A DNA stretch of 64,000 bases from Sipunculus nudus (Eukaryota > Annelida > Sipuncula > Golfingiida > Sipunculidae). The first letter of the stretch is position 1. Each line of letters opens with the position of its first letter. The notes under the pieces were generated by a model. It made no database searches. It worked only from the letters and a program-made list of their open reading frames with translations, and had not been told where the DNA came from. Positions 48,454 to 59,792 of the stretch are shown here, in pieces. The position numbers were made by a program, and so were the translations under genes. The DNA is taken from contig CM049308.1 of assembly GCA_026874595.1 (NCBI GenBank), forward strand, positions 23,960,367 to 24,024,366, in the 5' to 3' direction.

Positions 48454-49379
48454 TTTTGGCAATTAAATGTGCTGATTTTAATCATATGAGTTTCTGGTAG
48501 GTATAAGAGTATTTGCATATATCGCTACTAATAGTGGCCACTCAATTGAATATGAATGCACAATAGTATGTTAATGAATGTACATATATCTAGTAATTTA
48601 GGATTTAGTAGTGCTTAAAGTACAGTTTATTCAGCCTGTTATAAATTATTTTTTTTAAATATTCTATTGTTATATCATAATACATTTTGTAAATATTATA
48701 CTCAATGAACTTAGAAAATTAAACGAGGCTTACTTGTAAGTTGCATGAAGTTCAATTGAGATTCTATGATAGGAGTTTGACATGCAGTGTCTCTCACCTG
48801 ATCCGAATTGACTGTGACTGATGATGAGAAATCATTGGTGACCAAAAATTTTAAATATAAAAAAATGTTCTTTCAGTAAAAGTGAATATTCTTGCAAAAG
48901 AATCAGTACAAATTATACACAAGTAATTTGTTTTTCTGTCATTTCTGTATTCTACTGGATTATAAAATACATATGTGTTATGAAATCTGATATGTGGCTT
49001 CTGTGTTTGTAAAGTATACATGCATTTCTCAGCTAGAGAAAGTGTATCCACAGCTCTTCGTATGACTTGTGTTAATTACTTTTGCCTGACATATGGATGC
49101 TCATCCCCTTTCTCAACAAATAATTACACTTTACAATGTAAGTTTATTGTGAATCCACATCTGACATCATGGTGAAGCCATAGCTAGAGCAAAACTTTAT
49201 GCGGATTGAAAAATCAGCAGGGGCAAGGAGGGGGGGGGGGGCAGAATGCAAGTGTGTAAGATTTGGCATCCTATATGCATGGGTTTGGAAATTATTAAGA
49301 ACACATTGTAAGTGGGCATATTTTTTTTATATTTTAGCCCTGTGAACTACACAAAATTTTAAAAGATAAATAATAATAT
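47600..49379. other. Flank of the candidate gene, copy 2; no gene recognised
   Basis: Corresponds to 38777-40424 up to 49241, including (TA)n at about 48402-48451 and G runs. From 49242 the sequence is outside the duplication and continues the TGTGA-bounded insertion. Confidence 0.5.
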
Positions 49380-50133
49380 TACATAGTGACCTCACACTTT
49401 TGACTGCACTGTGTTCACATACTGTGAGTTACCTGTGATCCCACACTGTGACATTACTTTGGACTCTTCTTCTACACAAATGTGACCCCACAGGATGACC
49501 TCACTGACACTCACAAAGTTGGCTTTCTGTCATCCAAGGTCATGACCTCTATGATAAGAGACTTTAATTGATTATGCTATCACTGAGAACTCGCATATTG
49601 AGATCACTGTGATTCCAAGAAATTACCTCACTTAGAAATCATATTGTGAGATCACTGAGACCACAGACCATAACCTTAATGAAAACACAGTGATATCACT
49701 GTGGCCTCACACTGTGACCTCACTGAGAACTCATACCATCAAATCACTGTGATGTCTAAAGATGGTTACAAACTGAGCTCATTGTGATCTCTAAACCATG
49801 AGAAAATCTGTGAGTTCACACTGTGAGATCATTGTGACCACAGACCATGACCACACTGAGAACTCACACTGTGAACTCCCTGTGACCACAGACCATGACC
49901 TCACTGAGAACTCACACTATGAGATCATTGTGACCTTAGACCATGACCTCACTGAGAACTCACACTTTGAGATCACTGTGACCTCACACTGTGACCTCAC
50001 TGAGAACTCACACTTTGAGGTCACTATGATGTCTGAAGGTGGTTACAGATTGAGCTCCCTGTGACCTCACACCATGAGATCATATGTGAGCTCACTGTGA
50101 GTCCACTGTGAGTTCATTTTCTTGACTGGATCT
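49380..50133 (+). repeat. TGTGA array 3: short-unit minisatellite, right edge of the insertion
   Basis: Repeats of CACACTGTGA, GATCATTGTGACC and ACTGAGAACTC, with units of about 57 bp in the densest part (49800-50060). Because 57 is a multiple of three, an 88-codon frame (49798-50064) stays open with a TENSHxE repeat. I treat it as an artefact. The sequence relates to the TGACCTCACTGTGA core of arrays 1 and 2 but not to their AT-rich half. Confidence 0.85.
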
Positions 50134-50136
50134 AGA

Positions 50137-51873
50137 TTAAATGTCTATTTTAAGCGTAAACAAAGTCTATGTATCCTCCGAGGAAAGTAACGAGACACAG
50201 ACTCTCAATATCCGTTCTCGGCTGGTAACACTGAAGACACAGCAACCATGGAAGGCTGGCCTCTCAAAATGTACTCCAGGCCCTTGAACTGGAAATCCGC
50301 CTGGGACAGCACGGGAAGCACATAGGATCCGTCCGGGCTGACCTAGACTGGCCTGGCAGCTGGAACAGCACAGTAGCACGAGGGATCGGCCATGGCTGAA
50401 AGAACAGACTGGCGAGCACAGTTGGACTGGTTGGACTGGACTGCTGACGACAGCACAAGAAGCACGAGGGATCGGTTCTGGCTGGTCAGGACTGTCTGGC
50501 TGTAATTCTGTGTAACCTGTGTATGCACCCTTTTAAAGACCCTTTTACCATGAAGGCTCATCTACACTCATAAGTCTCACACAGTGCTTGAAACCCTCTT
50601 TGCTCTTGAGGCTGATCTTTATTTATGAAGAAGCTGAATAATAAATAAGCGAAATTTCCTCTACAATGTCACACGCTAGAGGCGCGATATTACCATTGGC
50701 AAAACTCAACGCGACACATCGGGTGACCAATATTGAATTCCCCTATTGTCTAACGACACACTGACTGCGTCAGGTGAACCGGCTCTCCTTTCAACAAACA
50801 CAAAGATGCAGCATAACCCTAGAAAAAATAACCCATAATTGAAATATGTCAAACATGCCCACATGACTCGATCCACTTTGCAACAACCAGTTTTTCATTT
50901 CTTACAACATCGACTTTTTATCACAGTCACTAATAACCATGTCATCATTGTTCAATAATCGCATTTATAGTTTTACAGAGCTATAAATAATCGTATCCTT
51001 ATTTGATCTGTATTTCCATATATCGCGCCAGCCATTTATGGTAAAGTATGAATTTGGTATCTATTTCGTACGTTTTCGATGCAGTGAATATGATTTATTA
51101 GGGGTTGTCACGGTGACATACCTCCTTCAATAGGTGCAGTCAGGGGCGTCAATACAGGGGCATCGGGGATTTATATCCTCCCCCACTTTATATAAAAGGG
51201 GTGGCCAGTGTAATACCCTATGCTATTCAGAAAAAAAAAACATATTGAAATGAAACTTTGAAATAAATTTTGGTTCCATTTAACTATAAAACTATTTAAT
51301 TAAACTTGATTTAGAATTAATCTATATTGTAAACATCACCCCTTTTTTCTTATACCTACCACTTAATTATAATAAATTTGAAATGTGTCACACACACTTG
51401 AAAGTTTTAATATATATAAATTTGTTCTTTCTAGGCTGTTTCCATAGCACCGATTGCAAAGTGCTCAAGGTATAACCAGAGCGTATCAAAATATATTATG
51501 TGTTAAGAAACAAACGATTGGAAGGATCGTGAATAAACATGATGCTTACAATCTGTTGTCCCGACTGTTGACCAAAAAAATTGTCCCAAACAAGTCACGC
51601 CGGCGAGTCATACCCCCTCCCCATCACACCCTTGAAGATAAATAAGACACTGTCTGCATTTATGTTTCAGTCCGAAAAGCTTAGTGAGAAATGTAAATCG
51701 AGGTCCTCAAGATCAAACAACATACAAATAGCTATGACATCAGGGGCATGATTTTATTTTGAAAACTGAATTGGGGATAAGGGAAGTGTAAAAGCCCTCT
51801 GTACAAAAATCAGCGCGATGTCTGAGGACTTATCTATCAACTTTACAAAAGGGAATATAAAATAACGAAAAGT

Positions 51874-51913
<40 letters not shown>

Positions 51914-52128
51914 ACGCTATGCTCACAGAATGTAAAGTAGGTTACAAATTTTCGCCGCTGGTTTGTTTACTCGCCCTTGTGAAATGGCGTAAACATTACC
52001 GAGATAAAGGCTGAGATGAGATATCTGTATGGTTTGCCGTCGATTTTGCGGCAGCGTTCGGCTCAATTGATTATGTATTTGTATTTACTGTATTACGTAA
52101 ATTTGGATTTGGAAAAACATTTATTCAC
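50137..52128 (+). repeat. Block Y, copy 3
   Basis: Matches 30040-32158 with moderate divergence, including the GC-rich minisatellite (about 50250-50520, fewer units) and a shorter (GA)n (51877-51908). It is preceded by CTAGA at the right edge of the insertion and leads into the LINE. Confidence 0.85.
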
Positions 52129-53745
52129 AATGATAAAACGGTCATTCCGTGCTATCACTTGTATTATTACATAATACAAGTGATAGCATGGTATGACTAT
52201 TATTGGGTCGTTTAACCTGATTCTGTCGTAGTATTTCTATTGGAGATATGAAGACTTTATTATAAATAGGGATCCAAGCGCCTGATTTATTGATTGGATT
52301 AAATTATTACATAACGGATTAGAAAGCTGCATAATAAACAACGGTTACACCACAGGGTATTTTAAATTAGAGGGAGGAAAAAGACAAGGTGATCCGTTGG
52401 CGCCTTACTTATTTTTGATGGTGATAGAAATATTGGCAATTATGGTCTGTCAATCCAACTTGGTCAAAGGGATCGTCATAAACGGCACTGAATTAAAACA
52501 ATGTCTATTTGCCGACGAGAGCACATTCTTTTTAAAAGATACGAAATCAATGGAGGCATTGCTACAGATTTTAAATGATTTTTCAATGATATCTTCAGTG
52601 AAAGTGAATTTCAGCAAATGTGAAGCCGCTTTGATGGGAAGGAGAAAGAACACGCTAGAATATTTAAACAATATCAAATGGGTTGACCTTCATTCCGATG
52701 ATATAAAATCTTTGGTATATGGCTTACATACAGGGATGATTTGTCATACGAGTTGAATTTTGAAAAGGATTATAATAATTTTTTAAGAACGTTTAATATG
52801 TTGAAATCGAGAGGGCTCACAATATTTGGGCGAAACACGATAATTAAAGCCTTCGGAATATCAAAACCCCTGTACAGAATAAACATTCTTGAACCCCCAA
52901 GGCGTTTCAATAAAAAGGTGAAAAACTGCATTTTTGATTTTATATGGTATGGCCGTAAACCAAAAATTAAATATGATGTGTTGATAAGTGAATAAGAAAA
53001 TGGAGGTATAAAGGTAGCAGATGTTGAGTCTATTTTAGAATGTCAAAGAATGTCTTGGTTTATCAGATTAAAACACTTGGCAAATTTAAAAAGTACAGTT
53101 GTAACTTATTTCTATCTACAGAGAGTGGGTGTTATAGAAAACATGGGGGTTAATTTTGATACAAGTTGTATCACACGAAAAATTTCTAAATTCTACAGTC
53201 ATTGTTTCGCCGTCTGGGATAAGTATACATCTGCTGACCCACAATCTGCGGAGGTAGTTATTCTGCAGCAAATTCGAAATAATCAATACATTAAAGTTGA
53301 TAAAAAATCCGTCTATTTTGGTTTCCTAGATAAAATAGGGATACGTTTTCTGTATCATCTATACAACGCCGATGGCTCTTTAAAATATCTATCAGAAATA
53401 GCTGACTGTTCCAGAAAGGAATACAAAAAATGTATTTATACTGGATGTCCAGTCAAAAGACAATACCACAGCAATAGATAAAAATCTTGAAAAATAACAA
53501 TGATATTCAAGATTTTAATAATTATGTCTCAAATCAGATGGAAATACCATTCAGTGGTAAGATTGTTAAATTGACAAAAATGGGATTTAAGCACTTATAC
53601 ACCCATAGTTTGCAAAATACAAAATCAGAACCAGTAGTTATAAAGTAACTACAAAGTTTATTTAACGAGAAATTAACGTTGAAAGATGCTGCACTGCATG
53701 TATACTATAAAACCCGTGATATCTGCGTGATCAATCGTATAACAT
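52020..53745 (+). pseudogene. LINE (L1/Tx1-like) reverse transcriptase, longest copy, inactive
   Basis: Same LINE as 32060-34825, but it continues to the 3' end of the ORF. After the motif A region and the deleted foldback remnant it reads KRQGDPLAPYLFLMVIEI, then FADES (the second catalytic Asp is Glu) and VKVNFSKCEAALMGRR. A frameshift follows near 52735, then LTIFGRNTIIKAFGISK and IFDFIWYGRKPKIKYDVLIS, a TAA at 52993-52995, ENGGIKVADVESILECQRMS, and a further frame to about 53740 with a shift near 53450. The order NTIIKAF, FIW-G-PKIKY, NGGIKV-D is the thumb and C-terminal layout of L1/Tx1-type LINEs. It is inactive because of the frameshifts, the stop and the altered catalytic site. No endonuclease part is visible. 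Confidence 0.88.
52136..52284. mobile_element. Deleted remnant of the foldback transposon, forming a hairpin
   Basis: At the same LINE position as the intact copies, with ATTTATT on both sides (52129-52135 and 52285-52291). Only the outer arm parts remain. GCTATCACTTGTATTAT and its exact complement are separated by TAC, followed by more imperfect pairing. The left CACAGGCGC end and most of the interior are lost. The shared insertion site shows the element was in place before the LINE block was duplicated. Confidence 0.85.
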
Positions 53746-53784
53746 GATCAATCGTTATATATTGGTTGGCTTTCCCCCGACACT

Positions 53785-53945
53785 GGAACTGATGTCGCGC
53801 GACAAGTCGCAGGAAAAAAGAAACATTTTCCCTCATTCTTCGACATGTCGCACACCTCATGAAACGTGCGACTAACCCTCATACCAGGTGCGACTTGTCG
53901 CGGAACAAGCGTGTTCTGTGACTTGTCGCGCGACATGTCGCCTCG
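53785..53945. mobile_element. Small palindromic (MITE-like) element
   Basis: ATGTCGCGCGACAAGTC near 53791 is matched by its exact complement near 53922, with further CGACATGTCGC and GTGCGACT words between. The right side carries GCCGGC (53951) and the left a diverged counterpart. A non-autonomous palindromic element is the simplest reading. Open frames over it (53748-54195) are not supported. Confidence 0.5.
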
Positions 53946-55450
53946 TGTATGGCCGGCTTTTAGAGTCGATTCCGAAGAACAGAGAGTCAACATGTCTCAA
54001 GTTTCCAGTGTTCCGTTATCCAGTTTCCAACTCGAGTCTCCTGGTTACCGACGCTTCGTTCCCTATAATGAGGCTGATGCATGTGCAAGGACTAGGACCT
54101 GTAGACAGCCTTTTGGAATAATATTGCTTGTCATCACATTTAATAGACTAGAAAATGTGATATTCCATCTCTGTATTTTCTTAATGAGAGCATAGTTTTC
54201 GACTAGTTTTAACTATGAGTAACATGAAACTGTTCCTAAAGCGCAGCTACAAGCGGAGCCATGTTGCCTGTCGAGTGTTTGTTAAAAAGCATTTGGTTGG
54301 ATTCTAGTTACATCATACGCACAATGTTTTACAGTAGACAACGATCCATCACCTGGTGTCTAAGTGTATCATGAAAGGAGCGGGAAAATCAATAGCTTGT
54401 ATAGAGGCGCAAGATTTGACGCTGCCTCGGGAACGTACTGCTGTTAGTATTTAAACTTACATTTTAAAGTTTTCAAATTTCAAGATGTTATATGCGCTCC
54501 TGCTGCCGGCAGTGCTGATTTTGAATGTGTATGTGTACTAACAAATTGGGCTGCTGTCCCAGAACCACACTGCCCCATTTCATTCAGAGTGTTAATCAGA
54601 TAAATCGGGTATACGACAGATTTCGATACGAAATACGCTTACCTGTTAAGAATTAAGTATTGTTATACGACTTGTTACATCATTTTATTACATAAATCTT
54701 ACATCTGCAGTACAATATTCAATGAGTAAAAGAATCCATGTTGTCTCAGAAATATAATTAAAGAAAAGATTATGTCTTGTGACGTCACTTTAAATATCAG
54801 CAAGTTCGTTATAGCCGCTTCAAGGAGCAATGAAGCAGTGCGTGTTCTTGTCGAACAATGGATTGGTCATTTAATTAAAACAAAAATTTAGACATTCATT
54901 TGCTCCACCGTTTGAAGGATATTGATCGGTTGAATTTTAAATACAAGTTAATGAGGTAGGCAGAGGATATGTACGTGCCAAAGGAATATCAACAAATTAT
55001 CAATGAATTTCAAGGAAATTTGGGAAAAATTAGAATGCGATCCAGGCTTTGCTTGAGGTATATAGGCTTTCTAGTGATTTCTTTGAATATTAAAGTCAGG
55101 GCGTAACATAAGTGCCTAGACAAATCATAACATTAAATTCTATGTACTTTGACTGTCTGAGTAAGATGTAAATGAATCCCATACAACGTATGAAACATCA
55201 CACAAAAGTCAGTCATAACTTCATTGAAGTTTTATCCAAATGCTATACCAATGAGCCATAAGACAGGAATCACCTAGGTATGTCGATATTGTAAATGGCA
55301 TTGAATCAGCTTGTCACAGAACTCCTCTTTGGTCACACCTTGGGCATGTATTTTTGGTCTTATACTAAGATGAAGTATGGCAATGTTTAAGTATGTCACA
55401 TGGGGAGTCATAATATATGATCCATATTCTCTGATAATCAAGAGACGTTT
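53946..55450 (-). repeat. Duplicon copy 3, inverted
   Basis: The reverse complement matches 18000-19930. 53970-54150 pairs with 19720-19910. About 54590-54640 pairs with 18815-18890. 54690-55060 pairs with 18300-18690. CACCTAGGTATGTCGATATTG at 55273 pairs with about 18035-18055. The place where the peptide gene would follow (below 53960) is occupied by the palindromic element and the LINE, so no gene copy is seen. Confidence 0.65.
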
Positions 55451-56254
55451 AACATTACTGTCCGAAGTTATTGCGCAACTGTCTATCAGACACTCCGACT
55501 CTGCCCAGCGGGTGAACTTGCCGTATTTTAAATGAAACTAAACTGGTCTTCAGGTGCGAAATAATGAACATGTAATAAGCAAGTAAACTAGAATTGCGCA
55601 AACACACACACACACACACATATATGTATTCATTCTTTCCTTCATAACGGTTATCAACATTACCCCAAATCACAGACATGAATCGTTGTTATACACTAGT
55701 TTAGGTTTAGCTCGCGAGCTTTCCAACTTATATGGTAACTGAGATGATGAATGCGCAAATCCAAACATTATCTTTCTGGATGAGATGAGGATTGAACCAA
55801 AGAGATTTAGTCTTATAAATGCCTCCATATAACAATTATTGCAATAAAATCAATAACCTTTCCGTATATCCAAAAATCCTGCATCCCATTTCAAACCATG
55901 CAGTTAGGTAAAAGTAGGTCAAAACAGTGATTCTATATACTTTCAATAGGTCCAGATTATTTACTTTTTCTATCAACGTGTACAATAATTCACGGTTAAG
56001 TTTGAAAGGTTGAGCGACCATTAACAAATTTAATGCGACAACAGAATCCAGATCTTTTTATTGAACTTGAAATTTTTATTTACTGAAAATGTGTTTTAAT
56101 TTATATGTATATTGGTGTAACATATATAGATATACCCATTGATATCAATTTAGACCTTTTCAGAGGTATCCTCATTATAAAATGAATGGAAAGATAAGAA
56201 ACCAAGATTTTCACATTTAAGTTACTCCTATCCCTTATTATTTTTCGGCTCTAA
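55451..56254. other. Interval without a recognisable gene
   Basis: Contains (CA)n at about 55602-55620. Frames at 55455-55679 and 55836-56027 show no domain. Confidence 0.4.
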
Positions 56255-56515
56255 CGGTCAAGCGTCGGCTACTGTCAACGGTTAGCGTCAACGGTCGGTA
56301 GCATTAATCCGATACCACAATTTGACAGTACTGCTCCTGGTAATGTTCGAGAGGTGTCATGCTTTCATAAAATCAAGTCGGACCACAGCTGTTTTGTGGC
56401 CCGGCCCGTGCTCCCTGACTTTATGTATATCTTGCTGATAAACCCGGTAACTGACCCTTTTCATCAGGTTTTCGGGGCTGTTGCCATGGATCGTTTTCTG
56501 TGTTCTGAAAGTTAA
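56255..56515 (+). other. Open frame of 86 codons without a start, unassigned
   Basis: Open from just after a TAA (56252-56254) to a TAA at 56513-56515. The second half, including FHKIKSDHSCFVARPVLPDF and VFGAVAMDRFLCSES, looks more like protein than the flanks, and the GC content rises. It has no clear splice acceptor and no domain that I recognise. It could be a decayed exon or chance. Confidence 0.2.
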
Positions 56516-57326
56516 AATAAAAATAGATTTTCAGTGGAATACTGTCTCAATAAGGTGTGTAAAAATACTTTTTACCTTAATTTTGTGGCGCTTTGCCCGT
56601 GGCAAGAAATTCTTAGACGTATAATTATTATTAGATGTATTATGTAAAGATGTATGGAAGATATGAAAGATGAATGAAATGTATGTTTCAGACAAGGAAG
56701 CCTTTCCAGAAGAAAGAAATGGGAAATGGGAATGTGCATAACACGTAAATAACGGAAGCGGATCCGGGGGGTGGGGGGGGGGGGGGGGAGGGGACCATTC
56801 TTTTCCCCAAATCCTAGATCAGCCCCTGAGTAGGCTTACACTCCCTGACAATGTGCGTTAATATGGCACTTCATCTGGCACCTGTTGTCAGTAGGTAGAC
56901 GGTAGATATAGAAGAGATTGAAAATTCTAAATAATGTGATTTGTAAGGACCAAGTGATGTAGGCTTATTTAAAGTAAGAAACCACTCAAAGTAAGGAATA
57001 ATGTGTGAATTGCAGGGGCGAAATGATTTATGTAGGGTGGGAAACAACTCAATGTGAGGCATGACATTTTGCTGTGTAATATCCGTGACGCGGTAATGTT
57101 AATATGATCAGAAACGTATATTTACGTGCTTTATTATAGTTTACATGATACAACTGTTTCAATAATCGTTGAAGATGTAAATTCAATGTGATTGTACTGC
57201 GATATTTGTTGTGGTCATTTCAACATACTGCAAAGGACTGCCTGGATGAATCGTTTGTTTGTTTTTGTTTTTTTTTTTTTTTGGGGGGGGGGGGGATATT
57301 AACCATGATTTTCCATACTGACATGA
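56516..57326. other. Interval without a recognisable gene
   Basis: Includes G runs at about 56767-56789 and 57283-57294. Near 56990-57060 and 57000 there are loosely repeated GGAAACAACTCA/GAAACCACTCA words. No gene supported. Confidence 0.4.
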
Positions 57327-57623
57327 GTGCAAAGGGATCGAGAGTCGCATTTTTTTACATTTACTGATCTTGCAAGTGACTGGGCCAAACGTCACGGACA
57401 GCAGGGATTATTCATGTGTACAGTAGACCTTAAGCCTTCGCTGGTACACGCCTGTGTTGTGAATAACCAGGTCATCAAGCGTGTAGGCGTTCCGGTCTTT
57501 GTCAAAGGCAAATCGGCTGTTTCCGGTGGTAACCTCCACTCAATTTTTAAACCACGTAAAATTACTCAAAATGGTGTGTACATTAAAAATTATTTATTTC
57601 ATAATGGCGAGGTCACTGCTTGA
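57327..57623 (+). CDS. Unrecognised 98-residue open frame
   Basis: The frame runs from ATG at 57327 to TGA at 57621-57623. The translation includes TDLASDWAKRHGQQGLF, VDLKPSLVHACVVNNQVIKR and VGVPVFVKGKSAVSGGNLHS. Its composition is balanced, and CpG and GC are higher than in the surroundings, as in coding DNA. The first residues are weak. An alternative reading is a 3' exon beginning near 57377 after TGATCTTGCAAG. I do not recognise the family and see no signal peptide or membrane segment. It may be part of a transposon or a captured exon. Confidence 0.4.
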   Translation: MQRDRESHFFTFTDLASDWAKRHGQQGLFMCTVDLKPSLVHACVVNNQVIKRVGVPVFVKGKSAVSGGNLHSIFKPRKITQNGVYIKNYLFHNGEVTA

Positions 57624-58144
57624 ACCACCTTTTAAATGAGATATAGCACAGTTTCATACGCTTTCTGAGAACATTGAGGAAAAAAGTAGACCGACTTCTC
57701 TTAATAAGTATTACATGTTGATTTCTTAAGAAAGGTAAATGATGATAACCTTTAAATTTATTTATGTCTATTGTGCCTTATCTATGTAAATCAAACTAAG
57801 CATTGCAAGATGTAAGCGAGTAAAGTATAATCGTGCACAATTCAAACATGGCTGCTACTGCCTCGACTCTCCAATATGTAATAGAACTGTGTGCTTTCTT
57901 TGGATGTCGTTATTTATAGTTTTCTAAACAAACCTATGTAGTGTTTAAAAACGGTATTTAGATATATAGTTATGGTATGCTCCCACCTGGCCTGTACACA
58001 CATATTAAACACAATATTCAGCACGATTCTATCTTAGGTTACGTCTACATAAATGCAATAAGAACTGTCAAGCTTATAAGACTGCTTTTATTTTATAGAT
58101 ACTGTTCTTTTAGGCCTATATACTGCTATCATTCTCGATCTGTA

Positions 58145-58218
<74 letters not shown>

Positions 58219-58446
58219 CATATATCTTTTATGGCCTGTGTTACACAATTCAAACATATAACAATTAAATAAAAGGTTTAAAAATAAGGCATCATGCTTC
58301 TAGTACAGGTGAATTCTATAAACCAAGTTGAAATACCTTATATTTCATAGTAAACTCGGAAATGGACCAAAGTTTATAATTCTAGTTATTAATAGATTTT
58401 ATTTTATAAATATATTAATATTGTTCTCTGAATATCAGGATGGATG
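57624..58446. other. AT-rich interval with a (TA)n tract, no gene recognised
   Basis: (TA)n at about 58147-58213, with one internal CA. The 94-codon frame at 57977-58261 ends inside it and is not supported. Confidence 0.5.
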
Positions 58447-59215
58447 ATTACATTGACCATCCCCCATGCTCCGGCATATCTTAGTGATACAGAACCTGTT
58501 AGACTTTCTTATAACACACGAAGAAGTAAGCAAGCTTATGTTGTGCCTCAAGTCAAAACTCAGGGTAAATATAGTTTTAAATTTAATGGAATAAAATTAT
58601 GAAATGAATTGCCATCTATTATTTAAACTTCAAATGGATAGAGATTATTTATGAAGAACTGCAAAGACTACTTATTTGGGAAAAATGAAGGAACTGGAAA
58701 ATGGATTTTTAATCATTGTCATTTTTTATCTTTGAATTTCTTAGTCACTGTATTTAAATAGATGTAACTCACAGGAACATGAATGTCTTTGACACTTTTA
58801 GTTTTTTTTAAATTATGAACACTCAGTCGTTTTAAACTATACATGTAACTATTATTATCACTGTAATTTTTATAATATCGTAGTCATAGATTTAATCGAT
58901 GTAACTGATTGACATATGTACATGTATAAGTGTGTCTATGTCGATAGTCTTAGTTAGCACTTTGAAATTAACTATTATGATAAATTATCTAAATTGTATG
59001 CATGGTCTGCCATCTTGTTAAATGTGGTTTAAGGTCCATTTTGGAAATAAGTATACCTCATAAAATGTAAGGTTACTTTTTAGTGCTCCTCTTTCATGGC
59101 TTTTAACACTTGCAGATTGTATGAATATAATTTTGATAGATATATGTATTTTTATATTTATCCATTTTATTGTGATCTGTATGTGTTGTTGTTGTGAATA
59201 AAATATATAGATCTA
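58447..59215 (+). mobile_element. LINE 3' end (non-L1 type), decayed
   Basis: On the plus strand a frame reads SDTEPVRLSYNTRRSKQAYV, then VPQVKTQGKYSFKFNGIKL, stop, NELPSII, and after more stops MKNCKDYLFG. This is the usual C-terminal tail of many LINE reverse transcriptases (a Phe-Gly-x-x-Leu-Trp-Asn-x-Leu-Pro block, with Trp changed to TGA). It is followed by a 3' untranslated-like stretch with GGTCCATTTTGGAAATAAGT near 59031 and an AT-rich end with GAATAAAATATATAG near 59200. It is 5' truncated and inactive. Confidence 0.6.
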
Positions 59216-59792
59216 TCTAACCCCTGCTATTGTATACACCTACCCCCTTGTATGGACGCCGCGCCCCTGCACACACATCCCCAATGTTTAATATACAGTG
59301 TAACTTCGTGATAAACTGAGTATAGAAATGTGCATATAACATTGAAAGTGGCCAGACCCGGCCGCGATGCCAAATACCGAGCGTCACATTGACAAACGAA
59401 GGCGAACAAAAAGTCTATGAAGAAAATCGGATTACAGGTAGGGTCATTAAATTACCGTTTTTTTTTATACAATTTGTGCATGTGTAAGTGGGGGTGGGGG
59501 GGGGGGGGAGAACATCAAATAAAATCGGGGCGAAAATTATGGAATAGAATCCAAGGATAAATAGATAGATTGATAGATAGACAGACAGACAGACAGATAG
59601 ATAGAAATATACTCATTTAAATAACTTTGTTTTTTTTGGCGTGTAATCAATTTCCTTTAACTGTTGGAATTTTTACAATACATGTATGGAATGTGTCGAA
59701 CCGCGGTACCTTTGAGCAATCTGTAATGCAGCGCCGCCCTGCGGAAAAGCCCTAAACTGAAGGCAAAGTCCAAAGTGAACAAAACACATAAG
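59216..59792. promoter_or_regulatory. Upstream region of the reductase gene
   Basis: Contains a G run (about 59493-59508) and a compound GATA/GACA microsatellite (about 59558-59606). A GC-richer stretch with CCGCGG and GCAGCGCCGCCCTGCGG lies at 59700-59745, just above the start codon. No TATA box is evident, so a GC-type promoter close to 59700 is an inference. Confidence 0.35.

Larger units (their letters stand above)
40432..49241 (+). repeat. Tandem duplication of about 8.8 kb, second copy (first copy 31617-40424)
   Basis: The order of all features is repeated with an offset of 8806-8831 bases: (GA)n, LINE part, foldback element, block X, TGTGA array, AT stretch, candidate exons, (TA)n. 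Single-base differences are sparse. Most length differences lie in microsatellites and G runs. The left junction joins the G run of the insertion to ACCCTTGGAGATAAATAAG of block Y. The high identity means a recent event, or gene conversion, or an assembly duplication that needs excluding. Confidence 0.9.

Noticed and set aside
49798-50064. Repeat protein with TENSH units
   Set aside because: A minisatellite with a unit divisible by three explains the open frame. No start context, signal peptide or homologue is apparent.
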